Below are positions 45,677-60,974 of a stretch of 64,000 bases of DNA, one piece after another. A program made the position numbers and the translations under genes. Each line of letters starts with the position of its first letter. The first letter of the stretch is position 1. This DNA comes from Cyclina sinensis. Its lineage: Eukaryota; Mollusca; Bivalvia; Venerida; Veneridae. Where the stretch lies: contig JAAONU010000018.1 of assembly GCA_012932295.1 (NCBI GenBank), positions 5,264,206-5,328,205 on the forward strand, written 5' to 3'. Under the pieces are notes generated by a model, which was given only the letters and a program-made list of their open reading frames with translations, was not told where the DNA came from and did no database searches.

Positions 45677-48600
45677 CTGAAATTTAAAAATAAGGATATC
45701 ATTGGAAAGGAACAATGTTCCCCAAAGTGCAACATGTTTGGTTACATTCGGAGTATACATCCAAATAAATGTTTACAAATGGAATACTTGACAAAACTGC
45801 AATACTAAACACGAAGAACGTAAATACCAACATACATGGCCACCACAGAAAGAAAACAAGGTTGGTTCGAATCAATATAACAGTTAGGCAATAATGTAGC
45901 TAACATGACCTACAAATACATGAATGATTTCTCGAGTTTATAAATATTTAAGTTATTGAGTTTTGTTTCAGATAAAATGATTTTTTTTCTTATTGATGCA
46001 ATGGGCATATCACACGCCTTTTACACTAATAAGATTTATCAATAAATTGTTCGTTTAAGTTTAATTAAATAGTTTACAGAAGTATGTCTCCATACAGAAA
46101 TTTAAATTGAAAAAAAGGGGAATAACTATCAAAATAGAGAAAACATTTCACTCATGAGTTTTATTCATACATAAAGTTTTTTTTTATTTTCCAAAGGTCA
46201 TGGGATATAAATCCAGTCAAAATTCAATATAAAAACAAAGATGATAAAAAGTGACAGATTTATCATTTAGAGAGTATTTGATTTATTGAATGAAAGCCAT
46301 TTTCAAATTTAAGAAGACTGCAACACTGACCTACTGATATAAAAATCAATAGGGGTCTCTAACAGGGTAAGGACAACCACAAAAGTTTAAAGGGTGTAGG
46401 TCAAATGGCACTCGAGTTACTGAGCAGAAACCACTTTCAAACTAAATGTGACAGTGACCTTGATCTTTAAGGTAATGGTCCTAGAAACAACTACGTTCTT
46501 CTACCCAATAAGGGCAACCACCATATGAAGTTTGAAGATAGTGGGTCAAAAGATGCATGAGTTATTGAGCGGAAAACATTTTCATATTGAAGGTGGCCGT
46601 AACTTTGACCTTTCACCTACTGACCCTAAAAGCAAAATAAGTCTTCTACTCAACAAGGATAACCATACTTTGAAGTATTATGAGTGTAAGTAAAATGTTA
46701 CTTCAGTTCCAGAGCGGAAATGGTCTAAAAATTACAGGTGAAAGTGACCTTGACCTTTGATCTACTGGCCCTAAAAAGTAGGGGTCTTTTACTCCTTAAG
46801 GACAACCACTCTATGAAGTTTGAAGGGTGTATCGAGATATTGAACGAAAACGACGTGGTTTACCAACCAACAAACCAACCTACGTACCAACCAATATCTG
46901 CAAACTATATACCACCTCTTCTTCGAAGAGGGCGGGGGACATAGCAAAAGGTTATAACTCTAAAATGGCATGTGTGTATATTCCTTCCATCAATGAAGTT
47001 TCAAGTCTATAGCTTTATAGGTCTTGGATAAAATTTCAATATGAAATTATTTAAGGAAATTCAAAATAAAAGAAAGTTCAACATGGTTCCTGTCACTGAG
47101 ATTTATCAATAAACACTGAAGTTTCAAGCTTGTATCTTCATGTCTCTTACGGTCATGGTCCAAAAGACTTGACTTGAATATTACCATACGACATTAGTCC
47201 TCAAATAGGAATTTACAGTCCTTGTGCACTACGATCATCGTTATCAAAAGTATCCACGACGTTTCAAAACTCTTTTCCAAGAGCCTTGTCCAGACAGACA
47301 AGCTTAGCATACAAAAAGACCGATAGATGGACGCAGTAACAGTTGGACAGAGAAAGCGGCCATTATACACTGAACCTTCCAGGATAATAAAATCAATCAA
47401 TCGTATAAATCAAATGACCAGTGGCAATCACTTGTCAAGAGTTGGCGCGCAGTTGAAAATAAAATGAATATACCTGTACACCGAGACTGGTCATAAGTGC
47501 CCACCAGTTCTTTCCAATAGCAGAGGTGAGCTTTGCTAGCATGCTTTCTGTAAGTGGAATATTCTTCTTTCTCTCTTTAAGTCTTTCGAACCAGGCCTCT
47601 GAAATAATTTTGCTCGCTAATTATATCATAACGAAAGTACCCTGAACAAAAGGTTACACATATATACATAAAAGTGATATTAAAGTGAAAATCGTAACTC
47701 TTACTAATTAATGCTCTCTTGTACATCAAATGGGAAATTAGTTCTTACAACTTAAGTTAATCCCGCTCGGTGACTGCTTCCTTGATAAAAACCAGAACTC
47801 ACGTCGAAAATGTGGAATGATTAAAGTCACTGGAAAAATTCTCCTAACGTGTTTTGAGCAAGAGACCTACGAATCGGGAGGCCGGCGCCCTTACAGCTCC
47901 ACCGCTGCTTCTATTCTTTTTATTTTGAAAATTCTACATAACTCTTTCAATGATTTTCTGGAAAATTTATAATTCCAAATATGAATCCGTACCTTTCACC
48001 GTTCCTTCGGATTCTCTAAACCTTTCCGGGATCTGGAAGATAATATATTTATATTAACACAAATTATTTTTATTTCACATACATGTAGTTCAAAAACTAC
48101 TGAACAAATGTCAATGCTTTCTTGCTTAAGATGACAAAAGCCGTAATGACTGTGTAAACAAAAAAAGAAAATAACAGACTTTAAATATCGTTTGACTGGG
48201 CTGGCTAAATTTGTTTATTACAGCTGTAACTATTTTTTCTCAGATATTTTGCTTTCAAATCTAAAGGCAGAGTACCGATTCTTTACATATTCATCTTTAT
48301 GGCATATATCTAAACCGCTTAGTTTGTTAAGGTAACTATAAGGTTTCAGTAAAAATCATGCTTTTTAATTTACATTACTAAAATTTCCAAGTTGTAATAT
48401 GGGTTTGCAATAAAACAACTCACAAGCGTTAAGAATTTTACATTACCTTATCAGGAAACCATTCTTTCAACAGTCTCCTTGGATCAAATTGGTGAGGTTC
48501 ACACATTCCCGAATGTTTCGTACAGTACACATCAATATCTAAATCTGCCGCACAACTTGTGTCAGCTGGGAAATGATTTTCTAACTCCTGTAAATCATGC

Positions 48601-51600
48601 AGTCCATCATCAAGAACGTCTGAAGCCCCGCTTTCCGTACATTGCAACTGATAGAAAAAGGGGTCTGCATTTTCATCTCTGCAACCTTCTTGAGTAATCC
48701 CTTTGCTCTGAAAACGACCGAACTCTCTCCTGATTGCTTGTGCTATAAACCGACGGATTCTGTCACACACAACGGTGTCAACCTTCCTGACTTCACTTGT
48801 ACTGTAGCGGCTTACGCGAAGTCCAATTTTAGACTTCTTGAAAAAGATGTGAAGTCGATGTCTGTCTTCATTTTCCCCTTCTTTCACTTCAAAGACAGCA
48901 CAACCACAAAACAAAAACTTTCGTTTTCCTTGTCTTGCAACAGGCCACCTTCCGATACACAATGCAATTATCCTGTTGAAAACTGCTGGTGGCAGAAAGC
49001 TTTCCCGAAATGTGAAGCAGAGAACTGGTGTTCTAATTCCATCAGTAATTTCGTTTAAGTGTAAAACTCCTATTGGGGGTTCCTGTTTTAAAAGGCAAGG
49101 AACGTAGTAGTAATCTAGAGCTGTTGTTGTCTTTCCATCTTCAAGAAGTTGCGATGCTTTAACAATGATGTCAAGTTTTTCTAGAAATTGAAGAAGCATG
49201 TCAAAGTTCTCATAGAAATGGTACTTGTGGTCTTGTTTCCAGATACTTTCCGCCAGGGATACATTTAATTTTCCTGTGTCGTTAAATTCCTCCCAGTGTG
49301 TTCGTAGATGTCCGTATTTCTCTCCAAAGTCTTTTGCTCTTATCAGGTGACGAAATGCATTGATTATCCACTGAGGCTCTAGTATGATGACGTCCTTGAG
49401 ACTTTCCGATGTCACAAAAATTTATAATTGTGCCCTTTTCGTGATGGACTCTAAGAAAAAGTCTCAGTTCGTCCTCGCTATGCAAAGGCACTGATAACTT
49501 TTTGTCAATTTCCTTAAGCTCATTCATCTTGATAAAGTTACTACCATCCTTTCTTCGATCTACAAGTGCCTGTTCAAGCTCAATCCACTTCGCTGGAACA
49601 TTCTCATCCCAGTAAAACATCTCCTTTGAAACATTCATTATAACGTCCCTTCAGCTGCCCTATATTTGGATCTACTACATTGTTGTCGAGTAGAACATAT
49701 TCTGTTCTAATGTGATCTGCTATTGGTGAGTCATGAAAGATATTTCTTACACTCTGAAAGTACTTCCTCGCATACTTTTCCTTTTCTGCATCATCCTGAA
49801 CAGAAAGAAGGAAAAACATTTTGACTATCAATGAAAAGAATCATTAAAACTTTATATCAACATATTAAGATGACACTTTTAATGATGTCATGTCGTAAAC
49901 GAGAGTTTTATTGGGGAAAGAATAAACACACAAATTTTAATTTTCCAAGTTTGATTTTGAAATGAGTTTAATGTCTTTTTGGTTTGAAAGTCATTTGAAA
50001 TACAGAAATGCTTTTAGAGACTCAAACATCACACATATAGAAGGAATCAATGACCTCACTACAAAGATAATGCAATGACATCACTTCCAAGAGAAATGCA
50101 TTAATAATTGTCCACAGATTATTTAGAATCATGAAATCAGGATGGTCAAATAGAATGTTAAAAATCTTCTGAGGAATTATGCTGGACATGAGAGAAGAGA
50201 GTTACATAAATCTGGTCTTTGATTATACCCATTAAATATCTTTGATGTTTCCCTAATAAAACTATAAACAATGAAATAATAAACGATACACTCCTTTGAA
50301 ATAAAAGTACTGATAATAAGTGAATAAAAATATTATAATCTACATGTGAAGTGCACATATATAACAAAGAAAAGGAAACGTGGACAGAATAAATTAATTA
50401 TAACTGTACCCCTTGTAGTTTATCTTTATGCGTGCCAACAAGAATGACTGGTGGAACTCCCTTAGACTGTCCCTTTGCATAAGTGTTATATAGAACTCAG
50501 CCAAAAGTGGACTCCCCCTTTAAAAGTATAAAAAACAATGTTACTGACTAAAAGGAGCTACATGCAAACTTTATTTCATAGAATTTTAATAATGCTCTTC
50601 TTTAAAATCATTCATTTCTGTGCAATATGAAATTAAAAGCAATGCTTGACAAGAACACAGTTCATCTTTATTCATAATAATATTACATTAATTTATCACT
50701 CGACAAATGTTGTTTGTAATATAACAATTAAATATTTTTTACTCGTGTGATATAACGGCTGACAAAATATTACGCATTTACTTCTTACTTCAAATTATTT
50801 TTTTTATTTATTGTGATTTTTAAAATTATCATATAGACATCCTATTTCAAAGATGCGTTTTCCATGTTCAGTATTTCCGACATATTTTGACTTTTCATTT
50901 GGAACTAGTTTCTTGGCGGATGTTTTGTTAACAGCTTTTTTCAGTATATTAATTCAAATAAATATAGCTACGGTAAAACGCATTTACGGTTGTTTTGGTA
51001 ATGTGATAAAATATAATCTGAAACTCTTTACTTTTCATGTAAACTTTTATTCAATTTGACCAGGAATAATGTTATTTAGCTCGCCAGAAGCTTAAGCTCG
51101 CTTAATAACATTTGCCTGAACTCGTTAAATAAAAGCAAGATCCTATAGATATTTTGTAACACTGACTTGAAAAGTAGGTCTAAAATAATCACCTTGTGTT
51201 TCCATAGATTCCTTTCCCGTCAAAGTCCATATACCAGTCATCTAAAGTTCTATGAAGATCGTCCTCCAAATTAAGAACCAAAAGATAGATTGACCGTGGA
51301 CTAAAGAACAACTGGTGTGTTGCATAGTATACAAACTGACCCGCAAAATCCCAAAGTGAGACTGTGGCTGACTTAGACTTGTTTTCTAAAAGAAAAGAAG
51401 TTCTTTTTACGTTAGTCATAAGTAGATTGAAACTAGAAAAGAACCTTCGACAACACTTCTACCTGAAACTCACATGCACGCTTGATAGTCAGTTGCCTTA
51501 CTGATTCCATAACAAAAACGAAACAAAAAACATAAAAAAAGATTAAAAACTAAAAATATTCGTTAATTGCATAAACATTTTTTATATTAGCATTAAATAT

Positions 51601-54600
51601 TGAAATATTGAAATGAAATACACAGAAACGTTACATGATTGAAGCTGTTTAGGTTCTTATATCTTTATTTTCTTTTAAACATAAATTAACTCAAAATGTT
51701 TCTACGGTTTTAGTAACCTGATCACTCGGAATGGTAGCAACAGTAAGTTTAAAGCCTTAAGTCACAATCTCCTGAGCAGACCGACAATCATTCACTTAGT
51801 TATTTTATTGAGAATAAGAAAAAATGTGTTAGTAATAATTGGTGTTAATTTACCGGCAATTAAAATGTCTTTGGGAATAAAGTATTTAGAACAGCGCAAC
51901 CGTATACATTTAAGCATTGTAAACACACATGGTAAACTGAAAAAGTACCAAAAACATTGTTAAAATTTATTTAATAAGCTTTTTTTGTAGATAAAGCATG
52001 TATGCAGTGTGGTCAAAGTTTACCATTAGAGACTCGGGCTTCTTGTATTACTCTTGCCGCAGTCATCATCGATTCTGCAGAAAGTGTTGGAGTACTATCT
52101 GTTTCCATCTCAACATCAATGTCAGTAAAAGAATTCCGATCTGTCTGAAGTAGCTGCTCTCCTCTGAAATCAGTATAAAACTGTACACCTAAAAAAAAGT
52201 TCCATATCATTAATGTTATAGTTTGTAAACGAGGTAAAATATTAAATTATTTCCCTTTACACGTATCTTCTTAAAGTCAACTGAAAGGATATTTAAGGCA
52301 TATTGAAAAAATCATGACAGATCTATATCAGTGTTTATTAAGAATATTAGGAATAAAAAACAATTTACCAAAAACACGACTTACGACTTACATAGGTTAG
52401 ATTAGAATCGACATGGGTGGATGCATTAGCCGACGACATGCTTTGACCAGGTAAGAGGCTTTGTCGCTCCTGTACATGAGGTTGTTCCGCCGTCATCATG
52501 CCTTGATCCGTGTTTTCTGACACGTCCGTCGGTTGCCTTAACAATTCTGTCAATTTTACGAACGGCATACTGCGACTTGAGTCTGTATACATGAAAGGAA
52601 TCAAAGATGCAATAAACAATTTTCTGTATGGTTCGTTTCTTTCGGACTATGCTTTTCTCCTTTTATAATTCCTTAACTCGAAATCTTATCTATATAGGTT
52701 TAATTTCAGGTTTAAAAGTAAACATGTAAGGGAGAACAATTAAAACTACATATTTTTTCCTTAATTTCTGAGTTACTTACTGGCTTTTCGAAGGCACTTG
52801 TCATCTAGAAAAGCTGCAAAATAGCTATTAACTGAACTAAGATGATTACCAGCAAAATAGCTCAAATAACTAGTGATAACAAGTTCTAGGATGTAATACA
52901 TAACCTTCTATTGTCTCCCAAGTCCCTGTATTCAAGTCGACACGACATTTGCCGATGTAAACGTCAATTCCATCTGTACTTGAAACATCATCTATTCCTT
53001 TTCCCATTATTCTACGGGCAGTAGACGTTTTTCCAGCCCCAGTACACACCAACAAACATCAGCCGTATATCATTAGTTTTCACGGACTTTTCTTGAAGAA
53101 GTTTCATGTAAAGTGTAATCTCTTTTGGGTCCAGACTGGCTAGGTCTTCAGGCTAGAACTAATAAAAATGATGACGTAAAACTAATTTAAGGACAACTAT
53201 GATTCGCTATTTATTTTAAACATAACACAAAGTATCTGGAATTCATTACTTTTATCTGGAATAAAAGTCTATAAAAATAACTGTCATAGATATTTAACCA
53301 TATATGCGTTTTATACAGGCAGGAAATATAAGTTACCTGATATACTCGCATTTGGGAAGAAATAGAAATCCTTCTTCAGTGTAATACAAACAGAGGCAGG
53401 GAATGTGTGGTATGTAGCGAACTGCAGCAGCTGTTAGAGAAAAGGTTAGATTAATTAAATGCGTCAATACTCTCTGTTACTTTTACAAAATAGAAATAAG
53501 TGATTTATAAACTTTATACATACTCAGTTATAATTCCATAATAAAGTAGCCAAAGGCAAACAATTTAAACATTTCTTATTACTACCAGTGCTAAAATAGA
53601 AATTCTTACTGATTAGAAATCAAAACTTACGAGCTTCCAGATGTCTTTGGCTGACAGCTCATGGACGAACGTACAAAACACATAAATGAAGAACATCATA
53701 CCGTTAAAACCTGAACGTACAAAACACATAAGTGAAGAAAACCATACTGTTTAAAACCTGAACGTACAAAACACATAAGTGAAGAAAACCATGCTGTTTA
53801 AAACCTGAACGAACAAAACACATAAGTGAACAACGATATATCGTTAAAACCTGAACGTACAAAACACATAAGTGAAGAAAACCATACTGTTTAAAACCTG
53901 AACGTACAAAACACATAAGTGAAGAAAACCATACTGTTTAAAACCTGAACGTACAAAACACATAAGTGAAGAAAACCATACTGTTTAAAACCTAAACGTA
54001 CAAAACACATAAGTGAAGAAAACCATACTGTTTAAAACCTGAACGTACAAAACACATAAGTGAAGAAAACCATACTGTTTAAAACCTGAACGTACAAAAC
54101 ACATAAGTGAAGAAAACCATACTGTTTAAAACCCGAGCGTACAAAACACATAAGTGAAGAAAACCATACTGTTTAAAACCCGAACGTACAAAACACATAA
54201 GTGAAGAAAACCATACTGTTTAAAACCTGAACGTACAAAACACATAAATGAAGAAAACCATACTGTTTAAAACCCGAACGTACAAAACACATAAGTGAAG
54301 AAAACCATACTGTTTAAAACCTGAACGTACAAAACACATAAGTGAAGAAAACTATACTGTTTAAAACCTAAACGTACAAAACATATAAGTGAAGAAAACC
54401 ATACTTTTTAGAACCCGAGCGTACAAAACACATAAGTGAAGAAAACCATACTGTTTAAAACCTGAACGTACAAAACACATGAATGAAGAAAACCATATTG
54501 TTTAAAACCTGAACGTACAAATCACATAAGTGAAGAAAACCATATTGTTTAAACCCTGAACGTACAAAACACATAAGTGAAGAAAACCAAACTGTTTAAA

Positions 54601-57600
54601 ACCTGAACGTACAGAACACATAAGTGAAGAAAACCATACTGTTTAAAACCTGAACGTACCATACTGTTTAAAACCTGAACGTACAAAACAAATAAGTGAA
54701 GAAAACCATATTGTTTAAAACCTGAACGTACAAAACACATAAGTGAAGAAAACCATACTGTTTAAAACCTGAACGTACAAAACACATAAATGAAGAAAAC
54801 CAAACTGTTTAAAATCTGAACGTACAGAACACATAAGTGAAGAAAACCATACTGTTTAAAACCTGAACGTACCATTCTGTTTAAAACCTGAACGTACAAA
54901 ACACATAAGTGAAGAAAACCATATTGTTTAAAACCTGAACGTACAAAACACATAAGTGAAGAAAACCATACTGTTTAAAACCTGAACGTACAAAACAAAC
55001 AGTGAAGAAACCCATACTGTTTAAAACCTGAACGTACAAAACACATAAGTGAAGAAAACCATACTGTTTAAAACCTAAACGTACAAAACACATAAGTGAA
55101 GAAAACCATACTGTTTAAAACCTGAACGTACCATTCTGTTTAAAACCTGAACGTACAAAACACATATGTGAAGAAAACCATACTGTTTAAAACCTAAACG
55201 TGCAAAACACATAAGTGAAGAAAACCATACTGTTTAAAACCTGAACGTACAAAACAAACAGTGAAGAAACCCATACTGTTTAAAACCTGAACGTACAAAA
55301 CACATAAGTGAAGAAACCCATACTGTTTAAAACCTGAACGTACAAAACACATAAGTGAAGAAAACCATACTGTTTAAAACCTGAACGTACAAAACAAACA
55401 GTGAAGAAACCCATACTGTTTAAAACCTGAACGTACAAAACACATAAGTGAAGAAAACCATACTGTTTAAAACCTGAACGTACAAAACACATAAATGAAG
55501 AAAACTATATTGTTTAAAACCTGAACGTACAAAACACATAAGTGAAGAAAACCATATTGTTTAAAACCTGAACGTACAAAACACATAAGTGAAGAAAACC
55601 ATACTGTTTAAAACCTGAACGTACAAAACACATAAATGAAGAACGTACCATTCTGTTTAAAACCTGAACGTACAAAACACATAAGTGAAGAAAACCATAC
55701 TGTTTAAAACCTGAACGTACAAAACACATAAGTGAAGAAAACCATACTGTTTAAAACCTGAACGTACAAAACACATAAGTGAAGAAAACCATACTGTTTA
55801 AAACCTGAACGTACAAAACACATAAATGAAGAAAACCATACTGTTTAAAACCTGAACGTACAAAACACATAAATGAAGAACGACATATCGTTAAAACCTG
55901 AACGTGCAAGTTAACTAATATTTCTTGGTTATAAGTCTTATTGGACAATACAGATGCAAAAATACTGTAAATGCTCAGTTGAAGGAATTCTAGTAGCATG
56001 TCAATCTTTTTATAAAATTACAATGAGCTACACGTATATTTTTCCATTAACATATAATACTAATACAATACTGCATTATTTACACAACTACCCTGACATT
56101 ATCTTTTAGATTCTGTGTAGGGACAGTCACTTCCCGAACAACAAATAGAAATATTCAGATATGCCTTTATACAACAGAAATCTTAATGGCTGTAACAGAA
56201 GTTGAAATAGTTTTAACTTTCCAAATTAACATCGCAGATTCTTCTTTTCCATGATATTTAATGGTCTCATATAAAAATTATAGTTATTACAATAAATATG
56301 GTCAACTATGAATTCCACATGTCTAGAGACAAAACCGGAAAGAATCTGCATTGAGATACATACCAGTTGCGCCAATGAGGACGTCTGGATCGCTGAAGGC
56401 AGTTTGACAGTACATGAACTTGATCCACTATTTGTCCGCTACCTGATAGGAAAAATATTTAAACAGATAGTGACAAGTTTATCAATAATGACTCAATTAA
56501 GGAAGGGTCGTTCCTGATTTAATAAAAAGAAAACTAAAAGATAATAAAAGTTTACGAAGACAGAGCAACGTTTACGAATGTGGTCTTTAATTTCTAAGAA
56601 GCATCAGTAATGTATGTTTGGAGAAGAAATGACATCGTTTGCTCACACTGAGAGGAATAACTAGATAAAGTCTTAAGTTTATAGCAATCGCCTGATGAGT
56701 TATATTGAAATTTCATTCACAACGTCTGCTGAAACTATTTGAAATGTATTAGAACTTGAATCACTAGTGTTGAATAATTCATTACAGCAAGAATTTAATT
56801 CTTTGATGCTCACTCATTTTACCAAGTTAATTAATACAAAGAAAATCATTAAAAACAACAAAAAAACAAACAAACAAAGCTCTTCCTTTTGGGACTAACA
56901 TTCAAATTAATTTTATTTAGTTGCATTTATATTTACTTTGTAAAAATATGTGAAAAAACACTACTTGCCAATCACATATACAAGTTTCGGTTTGTTTTGA
57001 AGATACTGGTGCATTTTTCACGTTTTAAGTCATTAATAACAGGCTCTAACAAGAAGTCTTCTGGCGTGCCATATACAACAACAACAAAAGAATCTACCAG
57101 CTTATTTTCTTCTCTCTTAGCCTCATTGCTTATGATATCACGCATTTCCTGAAAAAGAATCGTTTTTAAGTTAGGAAAACATGTGTTAGGTATTGCGCAT
57201 ATACAATACCGACATATTGTTACTTTTTTTTCTTGAGACGTTCCTACAATATCTTTTAGGGAAGCAATTTGGTATAGCTTCTGTGCTTCTCAGTTGGTAG
57301 GAAGCTAGCAACAGACAATTACAAGTCACTTTAAGTTGCTTCTAGAAGTCGAGCGAGGCATTTTAATGTGTGTTAACTGTCTAAAGACATACATTTCAAA
57401 AGATGGCCACTCTTAACAAGGAAAATTCAAATGAACTATAGTCCATTTGAGTGTACGGTTTTTCACTGTATTTTTAAGGAACCTTAATCTACCGCACTCT
57501 ATTTTGTTTGCGGATGCCAATAAAAGAAATTTAATATATATATATCTTTAAATTGAAGACCTGTCTGTTCAGACATATTATAACTTAAGTTATGTACATT

Positions 57601-60600
57601 TTTTTAAGAAGAACAACAACATATTTGTCCATATATCTCTTGATGTTAATGGTGGTAATTATGATATTGAAACTTTGTTTGTTTTGTTAAGTAACAAAAT
57701 AACATGACTTTTATGGAATAACATGCTTGAACAGAATAACAAACATGCTTGAATAGAATAACAAATATACTTGTAATATCAATTATGATAATAAACTATG
57801 ACCCATCCTTTGATTACTTTGATATAATTCAACATAAAGACCAGGTGAGACAGAGTCACTGTCGTTCAAAGTACTGACCGGAAACCTGACAGAATTTTTA
57901 ACATTAAACATAAACATTGTATCATTTTACATCATCTGAAGTCTCTTTAAATTCATATTTTGAAAATATAAGCTGATTTTGAATTTTTGCTTTTAAAAAA
58001 GAAAACTAAACTAATTTATACCTGTCGTTTCAGCATTTTTCAGCATTTTTCTAGCAGCTTAGATGCACTAAGTTAAACCATTTAAAACCACAAAAAAGTA
58101 AACAGTTTTGACAATTATTTTTTAAATATGTAAAATATGAGTTTACAAACTTTTTGAATGACATAAAATATTAAACTGTTTGATGAAAAATGACTTTGTT
58201 ACTGTAATTACAAAATTACTATGTTTTGCATTTTTATCAACCGCCATATTTTTGCCAACCTTCAAAAAATTACCTGTATCTCTTATCTACGGAAGCATGG
58301 AGAGGATATGGTCGGTTTATTTTATTAATCCGTGGGAACGACTTATTTTCAGAAATATTTTTTTCTAATCTGTGGGAACGGATTATTTTGTGCGAAAAAT
58401 CTTTTTTTAACTTGTGGGAACGAATTAATTCCCACAAGTTAAAAAAGATTTTTCGCGCAAAATAATCCGTTCCCACAAGTTAAAAAAAGATTTTTCGCAC
58501 AAAATAATTCGTTCACACTAGTTAAAAAAAGATTTTTCGCACAAAATATTTCGTTCCCACAAGTTAAAAAAAGTTTTTTCGCCCAAATAATTCGTTCCCA
58601 CAAGTTAAAAAAAGTTTTTTCGCACAAAATAATTCGTTCCCACAAGTTAAAAAAAGATTTTTTCTCGCAAAATAATCCGTTCCCACAGATTAGAAAAAAA
58701 TATTTCTGAAAATAAGTCGTTCCCACGGATTAATAAAATAAACCGACCATGTCCTCTCCATGCTTCCGTACTTATCAGTTACTTGTTACTATTAATAGAT
58801 TTCAAAACAATAGCATTCAATGTTCCTAAACACTATTACCAGACAGTCACGTGATTCTCTCCGAGGATTTCCGGAATAACACAACTTCGCAAATTGATTC
58901 AACAGGTAGCACATCGTAAAAATACGTAATGCTTCGGCAATAATCGGATCTTCTAACAGCCAATCAAAACATAGAATTACATAATACTGGATAACACTAA
59001 CCCCGCTCCAATTGTACATATAGGAATATAATACTGGCAATTTTCCGTACAGAAAAGCGCGTATAAATTAATTAGTGTAAGCAAGTAACATTACAAATTA
59101 CAATGCAAATATTTTTTGTCATTATCTTGTAAAAGAAAGAGATGAGATTTAGTTTACCTGACTAGTTTTCTCTGTAAATATTCCAATTTTGTAGTTCATT
59201 TGAATGAAGAGGTCCTTCAGTAGCCTAAGTGCTTGATACCCAGTGTTGGATATAAGAACAGCCTTCCCTCTAAAGTGTTCTGAGATCGGGTATACCTGGT
59301 GCAGCAGAATAATACTGTATTATACTCTCAAGTTGTTATTTTCATGAACAAGTCGGATTTAAAAAATGCTTACACTCGAGCAATATTTCATTTCCTTGTA
59401 ACATTTTTTTGTTGGCCAATATCACATATTTTTTTTTGCTTTTTACAATAATATTGTAGGAAAACAAACCAAAAAAATAATCTGAAACCATTTTCTTTTC
59501 AAAACTACTGGTGATTATATTCGTTGTATGCTTAGATATCCTGTTCCTTCTACGGACATTTCTATTTTTAGAACTGGAAATAATGTTTGAGACAGCAAAA
59601 ATGTACTAACGTTACTATTCGTAAGTGTTTCTCTCACATGCTCATTGTTACACTGAGATATGGTGATGTTCCGACCTGTGTGTACCCAAAGTCCAAACGA
59701 CTGATCTGCAATAAAGGCATTTTATTCAAGATAATATGAATGCTTAAGTTATTAGTGGGTGCTTTATTATCTGCAATACAGTACAATGCTGATTCTTTAC
59801 TGACAAAGAACGAAAACAAGCCGAACTGTGCAGTTGGGGTTTACTGGTGTTTTCACGTATATATAAAATATGGTATACAAATCTGGTAACAAATGTTATT
59901 GCTTTTGTGCCAGTCTTGTTCCAGGCTGATTTTTATGCACTTTAAAAAAGATAAGTCTTTCCGCGTTATACGCAGGCGTCAAACCTAAAAATATTTGCAT
60001 TTTGTTTCATATCACTGTGTTACATTTCTGCCATTACTTCAGGTCTCTCTGGTCTCTCAGCAACCATTTGCCAGAGTTTAAAAATACTTTTCACGAACGA
60101 TCAGTTTCAAGCCTAGTTGTACATGCCATTATTGTGTTCCAAATGCAAATAATTAAAATGGTTAAATGTAACAGTCATTTGAATGTCTTGGATAGCTCAG
60201 TAATTTGAATGTCTGGGATCGTTCAGTCATTTAAATGTATGGGATAGCTTAGTAATTTGAATGTCTGGGATAGTTCAGTCATTTGAATGTATGGGATAGC
60301 TCAGTCATTTGAATGTCTGGGATAGCTCAGTAATTTGAATGTCTGGGATCGTTCAGTCATTTGAATGTCTGTGATGGTTCAGTCATTTGAATGCCTGGGA
60401 TAGCTCAGTAATTTGAATGTCTGGGATAGCTCAGTCATTTGAAGTCTGGCATAGTTCAGTCATTTAAACGTCTGGGATGGTTCAGTCATTAGAATGTCTG
60501 GGATAGTTCAGTCATTTGAATATCTGGGATAGCTCAGTAATTTGAATGTCTCGGATAATTCAGTCATTTAAGTGTCTGGGAAAGTTCAGTCATTTGAAAG

Positions 60601-60903
60601 TTGGATTAAGGAGTCGGGTGAGAGCTGGACGTCGTGTAGTTAGGCAAAATGTCTTAGTAGAGATTTATCTGAGGAAACTGCGTTTAAATGCATTTCATTT
60701 GACACATCAGAAACATGTAAGAAAGTTTTACATTTCTTATGGAGTAACTGGGAAGTAACACATAAACACTAGTTAGATAAACTGTCCAGCTGCCAGTTAC
60801 ATTGTAGTATAGCCTATAATATTTACAACTGGAAATGGGCTTTAAACCTCAAGCAAACAAACATCCAAACAATTTGAATGTCCATTAACTGAACAAATTC
60901 CAA

Positions 60904-60974
<71 letters not shown>

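Noticed and set aside
48642..49058. Plus-strand 138-codon frame
   Set aside because: It is a shadow of the COR exon on the minus strand.
53672..55909. A CRISPR array (regular 47-bp units)
   Set aside because: The units are direct repeats without unique spacers, and the DNA is an intron of an animal gene.
53704..55999. Several 60-80-codon minus-strand frames repeating [15 protein letters not shown]
   Set aside because: They are translations of the 47-bp satellite in shifting frames, not a gene.
56308..56517. Plus-strand 69-codon frame ([20 protein letters not shown])
   Set aside because: It overlaps caspase-ROCO exon 5 on the opposite strand, which is supported by splice sites and phase.
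58226..58726. Frames repeating [12 protein letters not shown] on both strands
   Set aside because: They arise from the 42-bp units of the foldback element.
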